DNA of 64,000 bases from Streptomyces sp. R41 (GTDB lineage: Bacteria; Actinomycetota; Actinomycetes; Streptomycetales; Streptomycetaceae): positions 5,439,001 to 5,503,000 of the forward strand of contig NZ_CP163443.1 in assembly GCF_041053055.1 (NCBI RefSeq). The letters are read 5' to 3'. Numbering within the stretch: the first letter of the stretch is position 1; each line of letters starts with the position of its first letter. A program made the translations under genes and the position numbers. The notes beneath the pieces are model-generated. The model ran no database searches. It was not told the DNA's origin and saw nothing but the letters and a program-made list of their open reading frames with translations. Shown in pieces: positions 42,569-51,390 of the stretch.

Positions 42569-42772
42569 ATGGCTACTGGCACCGTGAAGTGGTTCAACGC
42601 GGAAAAGGGTTTCGGCTTCATCGAGCAGGATGGCGGCGGCGCTGACGTCTTCGCCCACTACTCGAACATCGCCACCCAGGGCTTCCGTGAGCTCCAGGAA
42701 GGCCAGAAGGTGACCTTCGACGTCACCCAGGGCCAGAAGGGCCCCCAGGCGGAGAACATCGTCCCCGCCTAG
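42569..42772 (+). CDS. cspA: cold-shock protein, CspA family
   Basis: A 67-residue single-OB-fold RNA chaperone. The RNP1 motif KGFGFIEQD and RNP2 motif DVFAHYS are intact, and the start [13 protein letters not shown] is classical. AAGGAG lies eight bases before the ATG. A strong terminator follows, so it is mostly a monocistronic message; the companion gene at 42988 comes after the terminator. Confidence 0.97.
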   Translation: MATGTVKWFNAEKGFGFIEQDGGGADVFAHYSNIATQGFRELQEGQKVTFDVTQGQKGPQAENIVPA

Positions 42773-42817
42773 TCCGGGACCCCGCTGACGCCTGACTTTC
42801 GAGTCGGCCGACGCGTA

Positions 42818-42869
42818 CAGGTGGCCGGGACCTGCACCCTGAGGTGCGGGCCCCGGCCACCTGCTTTTT
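42818..42869 (+). terminator. intrinsic terminator after cspA
   Basis: Twelve-base arms CAGGTGGCCGGG (42818-42829) and CCCGGCCACCTG (42852-42863) with an inner GCACC/GGTGC pair, followed by CTTTTTG: a full rho-independent terminator. Confidence 0.9.
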
Positions 42870-42987
42870 GTTTCCCTCGGGCTTCTTCCCGGCTTCCTCC
42901 GGGCGTCTTCCCTCAATGAATTTCCGGCGAATTTCCCGGCCGCCCTACCCACTTTCGGCGCTGCGAAACTCACCCCGCGGAGGCACC

Positions 42988-43278
42988 ATGCGTTGCGTGA
43001 TCGCCCGTTTCCCCTTCGACCTCATCAAGAGCGAGGTCGAGCACTCGATGGACGGCGTTCCGCCCGAGCCCGTCACGGGCACGTCCGTGCTCATGGGCCC
43101 GCTCGTCTACCCGGTCAAACAGGTCGGGGAGATCATCACCAGGCAGGACCGCCGCGACTTCACCGAGTTCGAGGTGGCGCGCGCCCTCACCCGTCTGGGC
43201 TTCGTCTGCCGCCCGGCCCCCGCCCCGGTCCGCCCGGCCGTCGCCGGCTGGGCCAAGAGCTGGTCCGAACCGGCGTAG
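42988..43278 (+). CDS. conserved small protein accompanying cspA
   Basis: A 96-residue protein with CGGAGG four bases before its ATG. It starts MRCVIARFPFDLIKSEVEHS and contains PEPVTGTSVLMGPLVYPVKQ and GEIITRQDRRDFTEFEVARA. Small proteins of this type are found beside cold-shock and DEAD-box helicase genes in Streptomyces; their function is not known. Linkage with cspA suggests a role in low-temperature RNA handling. Confidence 0.82.
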   Translation: MRCVIARFPFDLIKSEVEHSMDGVPPEPVTGTSVLMGPLVYPVKQVGEIITRQDRRDFTEFEVARALTRLGFVCRPAPAPVRPAVAGWAKSWSEPA

Positions 43279-43307
43279 TCCGTAGCGCCCGTACGCCGGT
43301 CGCGGTA

Positions 43308-43727
43308 CTACACCGACAGGACCGCGCGGACCGTCTTGCCGCCGAAGCCGGTGCTGACGACCTCCAGGCTGTGGGCGAGCTGCTGGACCATCGCGAGACC
43401 GCGGCCGCTCTCCGACTCGGCGTCCAGCGGGCCGACGCGGGGCCGCCCGGGGCTGTCGTCGTGGACCTCGACGGTCAGCTGCCCGTGCCCGAGCTGCAGG
43501 CGCAGCCGGCAGCCGCTGCGGCCGTGCCGTATGGCGTTGGCGACGAGTTCCGAGGCGATCAGCGTGGCGTCGTCGACCTGGTCGGCCGTCGGCGCAGCCA
43601 ACCGCGGCCGCGGCCGGGTGAGGAACGCCGACGTCAACCTGCGGGCCCTGCCCGCCGAGACGGCCGTACGCGGCAGTGTGTACTCCACGCGGGCGGTCGG
43701 CCGGACGGCGCGCTGGTGCGCACGCAT
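43308..43727 (-). CDS. ATP-binding protein, HATPase anti-sigma-like
   Basis: A 139-residue GHKL-type ATPase. The N-box is in ATLIASELVANAIRHG, the G1 box in VEVHDDSPGRPR and G2 in ESGRGLAMVQQLAHS. AGAGG eight bases before the ATG at 43727 fixes the start. It is the second RsbW-like protein of the window; partners are unknown, but a SpoIIE phosphatase and a STAS protein are encoded elsewhere in it. Confidence 0.88.
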   Translation of the reverse strand: MRAHQRAVRPTARVEYTLPRTAVSAGRARRLTSAFLTRPRPRLAAPTADQVDDATLIASELVANAIRHGRSGCRLRLQLGHGQLTVEVHDDSPGRPRVGPLDAESESGRGLAMVQQLAHSLEVVSTGFGGKTVRAVLSV

Positions 43728-43916
43728 GACTGACACCTCTCTTCCCCCTCCAGGACAACCGGCACCCGGCGGCTCCATCCCCGCCGACCGGGATCCGCGC
43801 GAAACGGTGCGCGGCCGGTCCTGCCTCCGGGTGATGCCCACCCCTGGTGATCCGCAACCAGCGCCGTACGTCACAAAGCCGCCACGGAGCCGTCCGGGCA
43901 GGCGTCGGAGCCCTGA

Positions 43917-44384
43917 TCAGAGCCCCGAGTCGAGCATGCGGAAGTCCTCGTAGTCGAAGCCGGGGGCCACCACGCAACTGACCAGGACCTCCTGATCAGT
44001 TGCCGGGCGGGCGGACTGCCAGACGCCGCCGGGGACAAGGACCTGGGGGCGTTCACCGGCCTCGACGGCGGGGCCGAGGCGGACGACCGTGGGGGTGGAC
44101 TCGGGCGTGCTGCCGTCGCCGCCGAGGAGCAGGTCCAGGGGGCCACCGCGATGCCACAGCCACAGTTCGTCGGAGCGCACCGTGTGCCAGGCGGACGTGT
44201 CGTGCGGGGTGAGCAGGAAGTAGATCGCGCTCGCGGCGGCGCGGGGGCCGGGGTAGCCGTCGGGGCGGAAGGCCTGTGGCGCCGTCCACGTCTCGACGAA
44301 CCAGCCGCCCTCGGGGTGCTGTTGCATACCCAGTTCGGCGGCCAGCGGAGGGACGGCGGAAGGCGTCTCTGGAGAGGTCACCAC
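43917..44384 (-). CDS. cupin-fold DUF985 protein
   Basis: About 155 residues with the DUF985 cupin pattern: QQHPEGGWFVETW, AIYFLLTPHDTSAWHTVRSD, ELWLWHRGGPLDLLLGGDG and VPGGVWQSARP. It is a small beta-barrel protein of unknown substrate. GTG at 44384 is taken as start because the conserved part begins soon after; the frame is open to 44432, so the start is uncertain. Confidence 0.85.
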   Translation of the reverse strand: MVTSPETPSAVPPLAAELGMQQHPEGGWFVETWTAPQAFRPDGYPGPRAAASAIYFLLTPHDTSAWHTVRSDELWLWHRGGPLDLLLGGDGSTPESTPTVVRLGPAVEAGERPQVLVPGGVWQSARPATDQEVLVSCVVAPGFDYEDFRMLDSGL

Positions 44385-44454
44385 ATGGCTGTACCACGCA
44401 GATGAAGCCGGTTCAACCAACTCCCGGTGCACGCCCCGGCATGTCTGAAAGGGT

Positions 44455-45399
44455 ATGGGTATGCCGACCCTTCACAGAAAACTGCTAGGGCTGCTTCCCC
44501 GGATAGGGGTGCGGGTCCTGGATCTCGGTTCGGGTACAGCGGTGGTCTACCGGAGTGGCGAGCGCAGACGCGTTCCGGTGGGCCGGGGGGCTGATCTGGT
44601 GCTGCGGGGCAAGACCGCGGCCTGGAAGAGCGTGTCTCTCGGGGACACCGGCGCCCGCCTCCTCCTCGACGAGAAGGCGACGGCGGCCGACGAACGCCGG
44701 TTCCAGATTGCGGCCGCGGCCTACCTGTGCGGGCAGCACGTCGCGGCGCTCCTCGAGCGGTACGAGGTGAACTGCGTCTTCGACGTGGGCGCCAACGCCG
44801 GCCAGTACGGACGGCAGTTGCGCCGCCTCGGCTACAGCGGCCGGATCGTCTCCTTCGAACCCACGGCGGAGGCCTTCGCCAAGCTCCAGAAGGCCGCCGA
44901 GGAGGACCCCGACTGGTGGGTGTACCAGGTCGGACTGGGCCGCGAGGACGCCACGCAGTCCATCCACGTGGGCTGGAACACCATGAACTCCCTCCTCCCG
45001 CCCAGTGATTACGGCAAGGACCGCTACAAGCGGTTCGCGAAGACACGTACCGAGGACATCGAGATCCGCCGCCTCGACGGGGTGATGGACAAGGCGCTGG
45101 CCGGGATCACCGATCCGCGGCCCTATCTGAAGATGGACACCCAGGGGTACGACCTGGAGGTGTTCGCGGGCGCCGGGGACCGCGTCCCCGAGTTCGTCGG
45201 GATGCAGTCGGAGGTCGCCACGCTGCGGCTGTACGAGGGCAGCCCCCGGATGGGCGAGGCGATCGCCGTGTACGAGGAGAGCGGGTTCGAGATCACGGGC
45301 ATGTACCCGGTGTCGCGGGAAGCGGCGACGGGCCGGGTGGTGGAGTTCGACTGCGTGATGGTGCGCGCGGCCGCCGTACCGGCCACGGACACGGACTAG
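44455..45399 (+). CDS. FkbM-family methyltransferase
   Basis: A 314-residue SAM-dependent methyltransferase. The cofactor motif is CVFDVGANAGQYGRQLRRLG (about residues 103-122), followed by IVSFEPTAEAF, MNSLLPPSDYGK, and YLKMDTQGYDLEVFAGAGD, all hallmarks of the FkbM domain. The first 85 residues are an extra N-terminal region. Such enzymes O-methylate sugars or polyketides; no biosynthetic genes surround it, so the substrate is unknown. Confidence 0.92.
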   Translation: MGMPTLHRKLLGLLPRIGVRVLDLGSGTAVVYRSGERRRVPVGRGADLVLRGKTAAWKSVSLGDTGARLLLDEKATAADERRFQIAAAAYLCGQHVAALLERYEVNCVFDVGANAGQYGRQLRRLGYSGRIVSFEPTAEAFAKLQKAAEEDPDWWVYQVGLGREDATQSIHVGWNTMNSLLPPSDYGKDRYKRFAKTRTEDIEIRRLDGVMDKALAGITDPRPYLKMDTQGYDLEVFAGAGDRVPEFVGMQSEVATLRLYEGSPRMGEAIAVYEESGFEITGMYPVSREAATGRVVEFDCVMVRAAAVPATDTD

Positions 45400-46509
45400 T
45401 CACGCTGGATACGCGTGCGTCTGGGTCGCCTTCACCGTCGCCCAGACCGGGGTGCCCGGGTGCAGGTCGAGTTCCGCCGCGGCGACCGTCGTCAGGTCGG
45501 CGGCGAGCGGGAGTTCGCCGGTGAGGTCCGCGCGGATCTGGTCGCCGTGGGATTCCAGCCCGCTCACCCGGCACTGCCACAGATTGCGGGCGCTGGAGCC
45601 GGTGGGGCGGTCGCGGTGCAGGGTGACGGCGCCGGGCGGGAAGGCCACGAAGACCGGTCCGCCGAGGTCCTCGGTCGTGGTGATCGCCGGGCCCGCGTCG
45701 AGCCGTACGGTGTGCCCTTCGGCCTGCCCCCGGTAGAGGTTGAGGCCGACCAGCTGGGCGATGTAGTCGGTCCGCGGATGCCGGGCGATGTCCGACGGTG
45801 TCCCGTCCTGGACGACGTGGCCGTGCTCGATGACGACGAGCCGGTCGGCCAGCACCATCGCGTCCAGCGGGTCGTGCGTCACCAGTACGGCGACGGCCTC
45901 GAAGTCGGCCAGGTGGCGCCGCAGTTGGGCACGTACGTCGAGGCGGGTGCGGGCGTCGAGCGCGGCGAGCGGTTCGTCCAGCAGGAGCAGCCGGGGGTGG
46001 GTGGCCAGCGCGCGGGCGAGGGCGACGCGTTGCGCCTGCCCGCCGGAGAGGCGGCGCGGCTTGGCCCCGGCGTGGTCGGCCAGGCCCATGCGGTCCAGCC
46101 ATACGGCGGCCTGCGCCCGTGCCTCCGCCTTCCCCACGCCCTGGCAGCGCGGTCCGAAGGCCACGTTGTCGAGGGCGGTCAGGTGCGGGAAGAGCAGGTA
46201 GTCCTGGAAGACGACGCCGACGGGACGGGATTCGGGCGGTGTACGGTCCAGCGCGGCGCCGTCCAGCCGCAGATGCCCGCCGTCGGACAGCGGGGTGAGT
46301 CCGGCCAGCGCGCGCAGCGCGGTGGTCTTGCCGGCGCCGTTCGGCCCGAGCAGCGCGACGACGTCGCCGGGGGCGGCGGTCAGCGCGACGTCGAGGTGGA
46401 AGGCGCCGCGATGGACGACGAGACGGGCGTCGAGGCCCTTGTCGGGTCGCTCGTCGGCGAAGGCCCGGTCGGCGGCGGGGGGCGGGTCTTCGAGAGGTGC
46501 GCCCGTCAT
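45400..46509 (-). CDS. modC: molybdate ABC transporter ATP-binding protein
   Basis: A 369-residue ATPase driving molybdate import. Walker A is GPNGAGKTT, the Q-loop FQDYLLFPH, the signature LSGGQAQR and Walker B LLLLDEPLAAL. A C-terminal TOBE domain (about 290-369) is the molybdate-type extension. The ATG at 46509 overlaps the stop of the preceding mini-ORF (ATGA); an ATG at 46527 is an alternative. Third real gene of the mod operon. Confidence 0.94.
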   Translation of the reverse strand: MTGAPLEDPPPAADRAFADERPDKGLDARLVVHRGAFHLDVALTAAPGDVVALLGPNGAGKTTALRALAGLTPLSDGGHLRLDGAALDRTPPESRPVGVVFQDYLLFPHLTALDNVAFGPRCQGVGKAEARAQAAVWLDRMGLADHAGAKPRRLSGGQAQRVALARALATHPRLLLLDEPLAALDARTRLDVRAQLRRHLADFEAVAVLVTHDPLDAMVLADRLVVIEHGHVVQDGTPSDIARHPRTDYIAQLVGLNLYRGQAEGHTVRLDAGPAITTTEDLGGPVFVAFPPGAVTLHRDRPTGSSARNLWQCRVSGLESHGDQIRADLTGELPLAADLTTVAAAELDLHPGTPVWATVKATQTHAYPA

Positions 46510-46544
46510 GACGTCACCCTCATCCATGCGGTTGCGTCCGTCAT
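46506..46544 (-). CDS. 12-codon mini-ORF between modB and modC
   Basis: ATG at 46544 opens MTDATAWMRVTS, whose stop overlaps the modC ATG (ATGA). Its own start overlaps the stop of the 23-codon mini-ORF in the same way. It may be only a translational bridge. Confidence 0.4.
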   Translation of the reverse strand: MTDATAWMRVTS

Positions 46545-46612
46545 GGCGCCATCACCGTCTCGTATCCGTCCGTCCGTCGTGGCGCCGCCATCGTCTCGTA
46601 CCCGTTCGTCAT
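46541..46612 (-). CDS. 23-codon mini-ORF coupled to modB
   Basis: ATG at 46612 overlaps the modB stop (ATGA). The product MTNGYETMAAPRRTDGYETV is internally repetitive (TNGYETMAAP / TDGYETVMAP), reflecting an imperfect DNA repeat of about 36 bases. No function is known; it probably keeps ribosomes moving from modB to modC. Confidence 0.4.
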   Translation of the reverse strand: MTNGYETMAAPRRTDGYETVMAP

Positions 46613-47475
46613 GACGCCGCCGTCATCCAGCGGTCCCGCAGTCCCGCGAGGACCGCGATCGACACGGCCAGCAGCACCAGGCTCAGCGCGATCGCGGCGG
46701 CGGGGTCGTTCTGCAGGGCCAGGTACACGGCCAGCGGCATGGTCTGCGTACGGCCGGGGAAGTTGCCCGCGAAGGTGATCGTCGCGCCGAACTCGCCGAG
46801 CGCGCGGGCCCAGGCCAGCACGGAACCCGCCGCGATCCCGGGCGCGATCAGCGGCAGGGTGACCCGGCGGAACGCGGTGAAGCGGGAGGCGCCCAGCGTC
46901 ATGGCGGCCTCCTCGTAACGCGGATCGGCGGCCCGCAGCGTGCCCTCCACGCTGATCACGAGGAACGGCATCGCGACGAACGCCTCGGCCACGATCACCC
47001 CGGCCGTGGTGAACGGCAGCGTGATCCCGAAGGCCGAGTCCAGCCACTGCCCGACGACCCCGTTGCGGCCGAGGGCCAGCAGCAGGGCCACACCGCCCAC
47101 CACCGGGGGCAGTACGAGCGGCAGCGTCACCAGGGCCCGTACGAAGCCGCGCCCCGGGAAGTCGGTGCGCGCGAGCAGCCAGGCGAGGGGCACGCCGAGC
47201 ACCAGGCTCACCGCGGTGGCCGCCGTGGCGGTGACCAGGGACAGCTGGAGCGCCTGCCAGACCTCCGTGCTGGTCAGCTGGTCCGGCAGGCTGCGCCAGG
47301 GAGCCCGCACGAGGAGGGCGAACAGGGGGAGGAGCAGGAAGGCCAGGCCGACGAGGGCGGGCAGCAGCAGGGGAAACGGCGCGCCGCGCCGCGTACCTGT
47401 CCGGACGCGCCCGCGCCGCGGCCCACCGGTCAGGGTGTCGGCCGCGGCGTCGGAGGTGTCCAGCCCGGTCGTCAC
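46609..47475 (-). CDS. modB: molybdate ABC transporter permease
   Basis: A 288-residue inner-membrane permease with about six membrane segments. The EAA loop that docks ModC is YEEAAMTLGASRFTAFRRVT, and LPLVLPPVVGGVALLL and ALGEFGATITFAGN are typical ModB segments. GTG at 47475 overlaps the modA stop by four bases, and its stop overlaps the next mini-ORF start, so translation is coupled along the operon. Confidence 0.95.
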   Translation of the reverse strand: MTTGLDTSDAAADTLTGGPRRGRVRTGTRRGAPFPLLLPALVGLAFLLLPLFALLVRAPWRSLPDQLTSTEVWQALQLSLVTATAATAVSLVLGVPLAWLLARTDFPGRGFVRALVTLPLVLPPVVGGVALLLALGRNGVVGQWLDSAFGITLPFTTAGVIVAEAFVAMPFLVISVEGTLRAADPRYEEAAMTLGASRFTAFRRVTLPLIAPGIAAGSVLAWARALGEFGATITFAGNFPGRTQTMPLAVYLALQNDPAAAIALSLVLLAVSIAVLAGLRDRWMTAAS

Positions 47476-48299
47476 GGCTTGAGAAACCCGGCCGCCGTCA
47501 GGACTTTCTGGCCCTCGGCGGACTTCACCAGCTCGATGAACGCCTTCGCCGCGGCCGCGTTGGGCGCGTCCTTGAGCAGGGCGATCGGGTAGTCGTTGAT
47601 GGCCTTGGCCGACTCGGGGAACTCCACGCCCTCCACCTTGTCACCCGCCGCCTTCACATCGGTCTTGTAGACGACGGCGGCGTCGGCCTCCTTCAGCTCC
47701 ACCTTCGTCAGGGCGCTCTTGACGTCCTGCTCGTACGAGACCGGGGTGAGCTTGAGGCTGCCGGCGTCCAGCGCCTTCTGCGCGGCGGCGCCGCACGGGA
47801 CCGTCTTGTCGCACAGGACGACCTTGAGGCCGGACTTGGTGAGGTCCTTGAGGGAGGCGACCTTGTCGGGGTTGCCGGGGAGGGTCGCGATCTCGAGCTG
47901 GTTGCGCACGAAGGTGACGGGCGTGGTCGCCGCGTCCTTCTTGTCCGTGACGATGGCCATCGTCTTGGGGCTCGCGGCGGCGAACACGTCGGCGGGGGCG
48001 CCGCCCGTGATGCTCGCGGCGAGCGTGTCACTGCCGCCGAAGCTGAAGGTCACCTTCGTACCGGGGTGCTCCTTCTCGAACTCCTTGCCCAGCGCCGTGA
48101 AGCTCTCCTTGAGGGAGGCGGCGGCGAAGACGGTCACCGTGCCGGAGAGCTTCGAGGTGTCCTTGGCGGAGGCCGAGGAGTCCGGCTTGCCCGAGGAGTC
48201 GGACGAGGAGGAGCAGGCGCTCAGGGCCAGCAGCGCGGCGGCGCCGGCGCCTGCCACCCGCAGAGTCCGGCGGGTCCGGCGTGCGGTACGGGTCATCAC
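47472..48299 (-). CDS. modA: molybdate-binding lipoprotein
   Basis: A 275-residue periplasmic-type binding protein tethered by a lipid: lipobox LSAC (Cys28 or 29) after an Arg-rich signal peptide. Molybdate-site segments are VFAAASLKESF (Ser), FSFGGSDTLAA (Ser) and ADVFAAASPKTM, with the C-terminal INDYPIALLKDAPN. First gene of modABC. A candidate operator lies 29-59 bases upstream. Confidence 0.95.
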   Translation of the reverse strand: MMTRTARRTRRTLRVAGAGAAALLALSACSSSSDSSGKPDSSASAKDTSKLSGTVTVFAAASLKESFTALGKEFEKEHPGTKVTFSFGGSDTLAASITGGAPADVFAAASPKTMAIVTDKKDAATTPVTFVRNQLEIATLPGNPDKVASLKDLTKSGLKVVLCDKTVPCGAAAQKALDAGSLKLTPVSYEQDVKSALTKVELKEADAAVVYKTDVKAAGDKVEGVEFPESAKAINDYPIALLKDAPNAAAAKAFIELVKSAEGQKVLTAAGFLKP

Positions 48300-48327
48300 G
48301 GTTCTACTCCCTCGGAAGCCTCAGTCA

Positions 48328-48358
48328 TGCATACGCCGATCATACTGGCGCAGATGCA
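48328..48358. promoter_or_regulatory. imperfect inverted repeat in the modA promoter region
   Basis: TGCATACGCC (48328-48337) and its partner GGCGCAGATGCA (48347-48358) form an imperfect palindrome over TATGAT, a -10-like hexamer on the minus strand. Placement fits repression of modABC, possibly by the HTH-TOBE regulator encoded at 51391-51783. Confidence 0.45.
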
Positions 48359-48471
48359 ACCCGGAAGTCTCCTGTCGCATCGCATGAGCCGGGTGATCGG
48401 CGCATGGATGTACGCATGTGCGTTTGTACGGGTCGGTGCCGCGGGTACCGTCTTCCGGGAGGTGGTACCCA

Positions 48472-49017
48472 GTGACCCAGTCCCTTACGGAACCGCCCGT
48501 CCGTCCGGTGGCGGAGCTGACCCTGACCGGAGACCTGGCCCGTCCCGCCCGGCTGACCGTGCCCGACCTGCTGGCCTGGCCCCAGCACCGGGTCCGGGTC
48601 AGCTTCGACTGCGCCACCAGCGGCGTACAGCACCACCGCTTCGAGGGACCGCTGCTGCACGACGTCCTGCACGCGGCCGGACCCGTCTTCGACCCGGCCC
48701 GCCGCAAGGACCGCCTGCGCTTCCTCATCGCGGTGACGGGCTCGGACGGCCACCACGCCCTGCTCACCTGGGCCGAGATCGACCCCGACTTCGCGCACTC
48801 CCCGGTGCTGCTGGCGGTCGGCATCGACGACACCCCGCTCGACAGGGCCGGCCCCCAGCTGGTGCTGCCCCAGGACCGCTGCGGCGCCCGGCACATCAGC
48901 GGCATCAACGCGATACGGGTGGACGGCCGCTATACGTCGTGGACGGCCGACGCGACTGAGGCCACCGAGCCGCCGCGTCCAGGGCCGGCCACACCCGGTC
49001 CCGGGTCAGCCCCGTGA
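48472..49017 (+). CDS. molybdopterin-binding oxidoreductase-like protein
   Basis: A 181-residue protein with the sulfite-oxidase-type molybdopterin-binding fold (LTLTGDLARPARLTVPDLLA, VSFDCATSGVQHHRFEGPLL, and PQDRCGARHISGINAIRVDG). It is much shorter than full enzymes and has no heme or membrane part. GGGAGG nine bases before the GTG at 48472 fixes the start. Divergence from modABC supports a link to molybdenum; it may be a small catalytic subunit or a cofactor carrier. Confidence 0.85.
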   Translation: MTQSLTEPPVRPVAELTLTGDLARPARLTVPDLLAWPQHRVRVSFDCATSGVQHHRFEGPLLHDVLHAAGPVFDPARRKDRLRFLIAVTGSDGHHALLTWAEIDPDFAHSPVLLAVGIDDTPLDRAGPQLVLPQDRCGARHISGINAIRVDGRYTSWTADATEATEPPRPGPATPGPGSAP

Positions 49018-49065
49018 CAGGACCGCCCGCCGTCTGCGACGCTGACCCGCCGATGGAGGTGACCC

Positions 49066-49998
49066 GTGCTGCTGCGCCAGCTGGAGTACCTGGTCGCGCT
49101 CGCCCGGGAGCGGCACTTCGCGCGGGCGGCGGCGGCCTGTTTCGTCACGCAGCCGTCACTGTCGGCGGCGATCCGCCGGCTGGAACACGAGCTGGACGTG
49201 CCGATCGTGCGGCGGGGCAGGAAGTACGAGGGGCTCACCCCTGAGGGTGAGGTCGTACTGGCCTGGGCGCACCGCATCCTCGCCGAGCGCGACGCCCTGC
49301 GCCAGGAGCTGTCGACGCTGCGCGGCGGCCTGACCGGCACCCTGCGCCTGGGCATCGTCCCCACCGCGCTGCCCGCCGCGTCCCTCCTCACCACCCCGTT
49401 CTGCGAGTGGCACCCGCGGGCCCGGGTCAGCCTGGAGTCGCTGTCGTCCGCCGAGATCAGCCACGGTCTCGCCGAGTTCGAGCTGGACGCGGCGATGACG
49501 TACCTCGACGACGACGAGCTGCGTCACGCACGCCGCTTCCCGCTGTACGAGGAGCACTACGTGCTCCTCACTCCGGTGGACGGCCCGCTGGCCACGGCGC
49601 CGACGGCCCGCTGGGCGCACGCGGCGGCGCTGCCGCTGTGTCTGCTGAGCCCCCGGATGCGCAACCGCCGGATCATGGACGAGTGCTTCGCCGCCGACGG
49701 CGCGACGGCCGCCCCGGCGATCGAGTCGGACAGCGTCGCCGGGCTGTACGCGCAGCTGCCGGGCGGCCGCTGGTCCAGCGTGATCTCGCACGCCTGGCTG
49801 CACATGTTCGGGGTGCCGGACGGGATGCGGGTGGTGCCGCTGGAGGGGCCCGCGCACGGGCCCAGGGTCGGGATCGTGGTGGCCCGGGAGGAGCCTCAGT
49901 CCGTCCTGGCGGAGGCGCTGTTGAAGGTGGCGCGGGAGGCGGGCGTACGGGATGCCCTCGACGCGCTGCTGAAGGAGCATCTGGGCGAGCGGAGCTGA
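49066..49998 (+). CDS. LysR-family transcriptional regulator
   Basis: A 310-residue regulator with a winged helix at residues 3-60 ([40 protein letters not shown]) and a LysR substrate-binding domain. GGAGG precedes the GTG start. It lies directly upstream of the formate dehydrogenase gene in the same direction, and such LysR genes often regulate neighbouring fdh. Because fdh is broken, its target here may be lost or different. Confidence 0.92.
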   Translation: MLLRQLEYLVALARERHFARAAAACFVTQPSLSAAIRRLEHELDVPIVRRGRKYEGLTPEGEVVLAWAHRILAERDALRQELSTLRGGLTGTLRLGIVPTALPAASLLTTPFCEWHPRARVSLESLSSAEISHGLAEFELDAAMTYLDDDELRHARRFPLYEEHYVLLTPVDGPLATAPTARWAHAAALPLCLLSPRMRNRRIMDECFAADGATAAPAIESDSVAGLYAQLPGGRWSSVISHAWLHMFGVPDGMRVVPLEGPAHGPRVGIVVAREEPQSVLAEALLKVAREAGVRDALDALLKEHLGERS

Positions 49999-50532
49999 CG
50001 GAGCAGCTGATAGCCGCCGGCTGTCCGGGCATAGCAACGTTCGCTTTGACCAGCGCGATCGACCCCGAGGATCGTGAAAAGCACCTTCCGATCAACGGAG
50101 TTGAGGAGAGCCGCGTCATGGCCAAGGTGCTCTGCGTGCTGTACGACGACCCGACCGACGGATACCCCACGACGTACGCCCGGGACGATCTCCCGGTCAT
50201 CGACCACTACGCCGGCGGCCAGACCACGCCCACCCCGAAGGCGACCGACTTCACCCCCGGCCACCTCCTCGGCGGCGTGACCGGCGAACTCGGCCTGCGC
50301 CGCTTCCTGGAGGAGCGCGGGCACACCCTCGTCGTCACCTCCGACAAGGACGGTGACGGTTCGGTCTTCGACCGTGAGCTGCCCGACGCGGACGTCGTCG
50401 TCTCGCAGCCGTTCTGGCCGGCGTACCTGACCCCCGAGCGCATCGCCGCCGCCAAGAACCTGAAGCTGGCGATCACGGCCGGCATCGGCTCCGACCACGT
50501 CGACCTCGACGCGGCCATCGCGCACGGCGATG

Positions 50533-50573
50533 GGGGTCCCCCCTGCTCGAACGGAGTTGAGAGCTGGGGGAGG
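50533..50573. repeat. short palindromic insertion 1 in fdh
   Basis: 41 bases starting GGGGTCCCCCCTGCTCGAAC and ending GAGAGCTGGGGGAGG. The CCCCC-TGCTC and GAG-AGC-TGGGGG ends are complementary. It resembles a small interspersed element often seen in Streptomyces genomes. Boundaries are uncertain by a few bases. Confidence 0.75.
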
Positions 50574-50755
50574 TCGCCGAAGTGACGTACTGCAACAGCA
50601 TCAGCGTCGCCGAACACGTGGTGATGATGACGCTCTCGCTGGTACGGAACTACCTGCCCGCGCACCAGGTGGTGCTGGACGGCGGCTGGAACATCGCCGA
50701 CTGCGTGGCCCGCTCGTACGACCTGGAGGGCATGCACGTCGGCACGGTGGCCGCC

Positions 50756-50792
50756 TGGGGGTGCCCCCAGGCCCTTTAGGCACTGGGGGAGC
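50756..50792. repeat. short palindromic insertion 2 in fdh
   Basis: About 37 bases: TGGGGGTGCCCCCAGGCC, then CTTTAGGCACTGGGGGAGC. It has GGGGGTGCCCCC at one side and CTGGGGGAG at the other, the same end pattern as insertion 1. It introduces an in-frame TAG in the second block. Confidence 0.75.
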
Positions 50793-51390
50793 ATCGGCCT
50801 CGCGGTGCTGCGGCGCCTCGCCCCCTTCGACGTGAAGCTGCACTACACGGACCGGCATCGGCTGCCGGAGGCCGTCGAGCGGGAGCTCGGTCTCACCTTC
50901 CACCCGACCGCCGCCGACATGGCCCCGCACAGCGATGTCGTCACCATCAACGCGCCGCTGCACCCGGAGACGGAGGGCCTGTTCGGCGACGAGCTGCTCG
51001 GCGCGATGAAGCGCGGGGCGTATCTGATCAACACGGCGCGGGCGAGGATCGTCGACCGGGACGCGGTCGAACGGGCCCTGGAAAGTGGGCAGTTGGCGGG
51101 ATACGCGGGTGACGTCTGGTATCCGCAGCCCGCGCCGCCCGACCACCCCTGGCGCACCATGCCGCACCACGGCATGACCCCGCACATCTCGGGTTCCTCG
51201 CTCTCCGCGCAGGCCCGTTACGCGGCGGGCACCCGGGAGATCCTGGAGTCGTGGCTGGACGGCGCCCCGATCCGCGACGAGTACCTGATCGTCGACGGCG
51301 GCGCGCCGGCGGGGACGGGGGCGCACTCGTACTCGAGGTCGACGGCGACTGGTGCGACGCCGACGGCAGAGTCGTAAACCGTACGTCCGC

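Larger units (their letters stand above)
50118..51377 (+). pseudogene. fdh: NAD-dependent formate dehydrogenase gene interrupted by two short insertions
   Basis: Three blocks in frames 0, 2 and 0 together encode a D-2-hydroxyacid-dehydrogenase-type formate dehydrogenase (CO2-forming, NAD-linked). Block 1 (from ATG 50118) has [19 protein letters not shown]; block 2 has [20 protein letters not shown]; block 3 has FDVKLHYTDRH, SDVVTINAPLHPETEGLF and MTPHISGSSLSAQARYAAGT. The breaks coincide exactly with two G/C-rich palindromic inserts (about 50533-50573 and 50756-50792). Taking out 41 and 37 bases would restore one frame and the GxGxxG-like turn. As written, the first frame stops at 50585. Confidence 0.85.

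Noticed and set aside
44455..45399. Part of a natural-product gene cluster because of the FkbM methyltransferase
   Set aside because: No synthase, tailoring or resistance genes lie around it.
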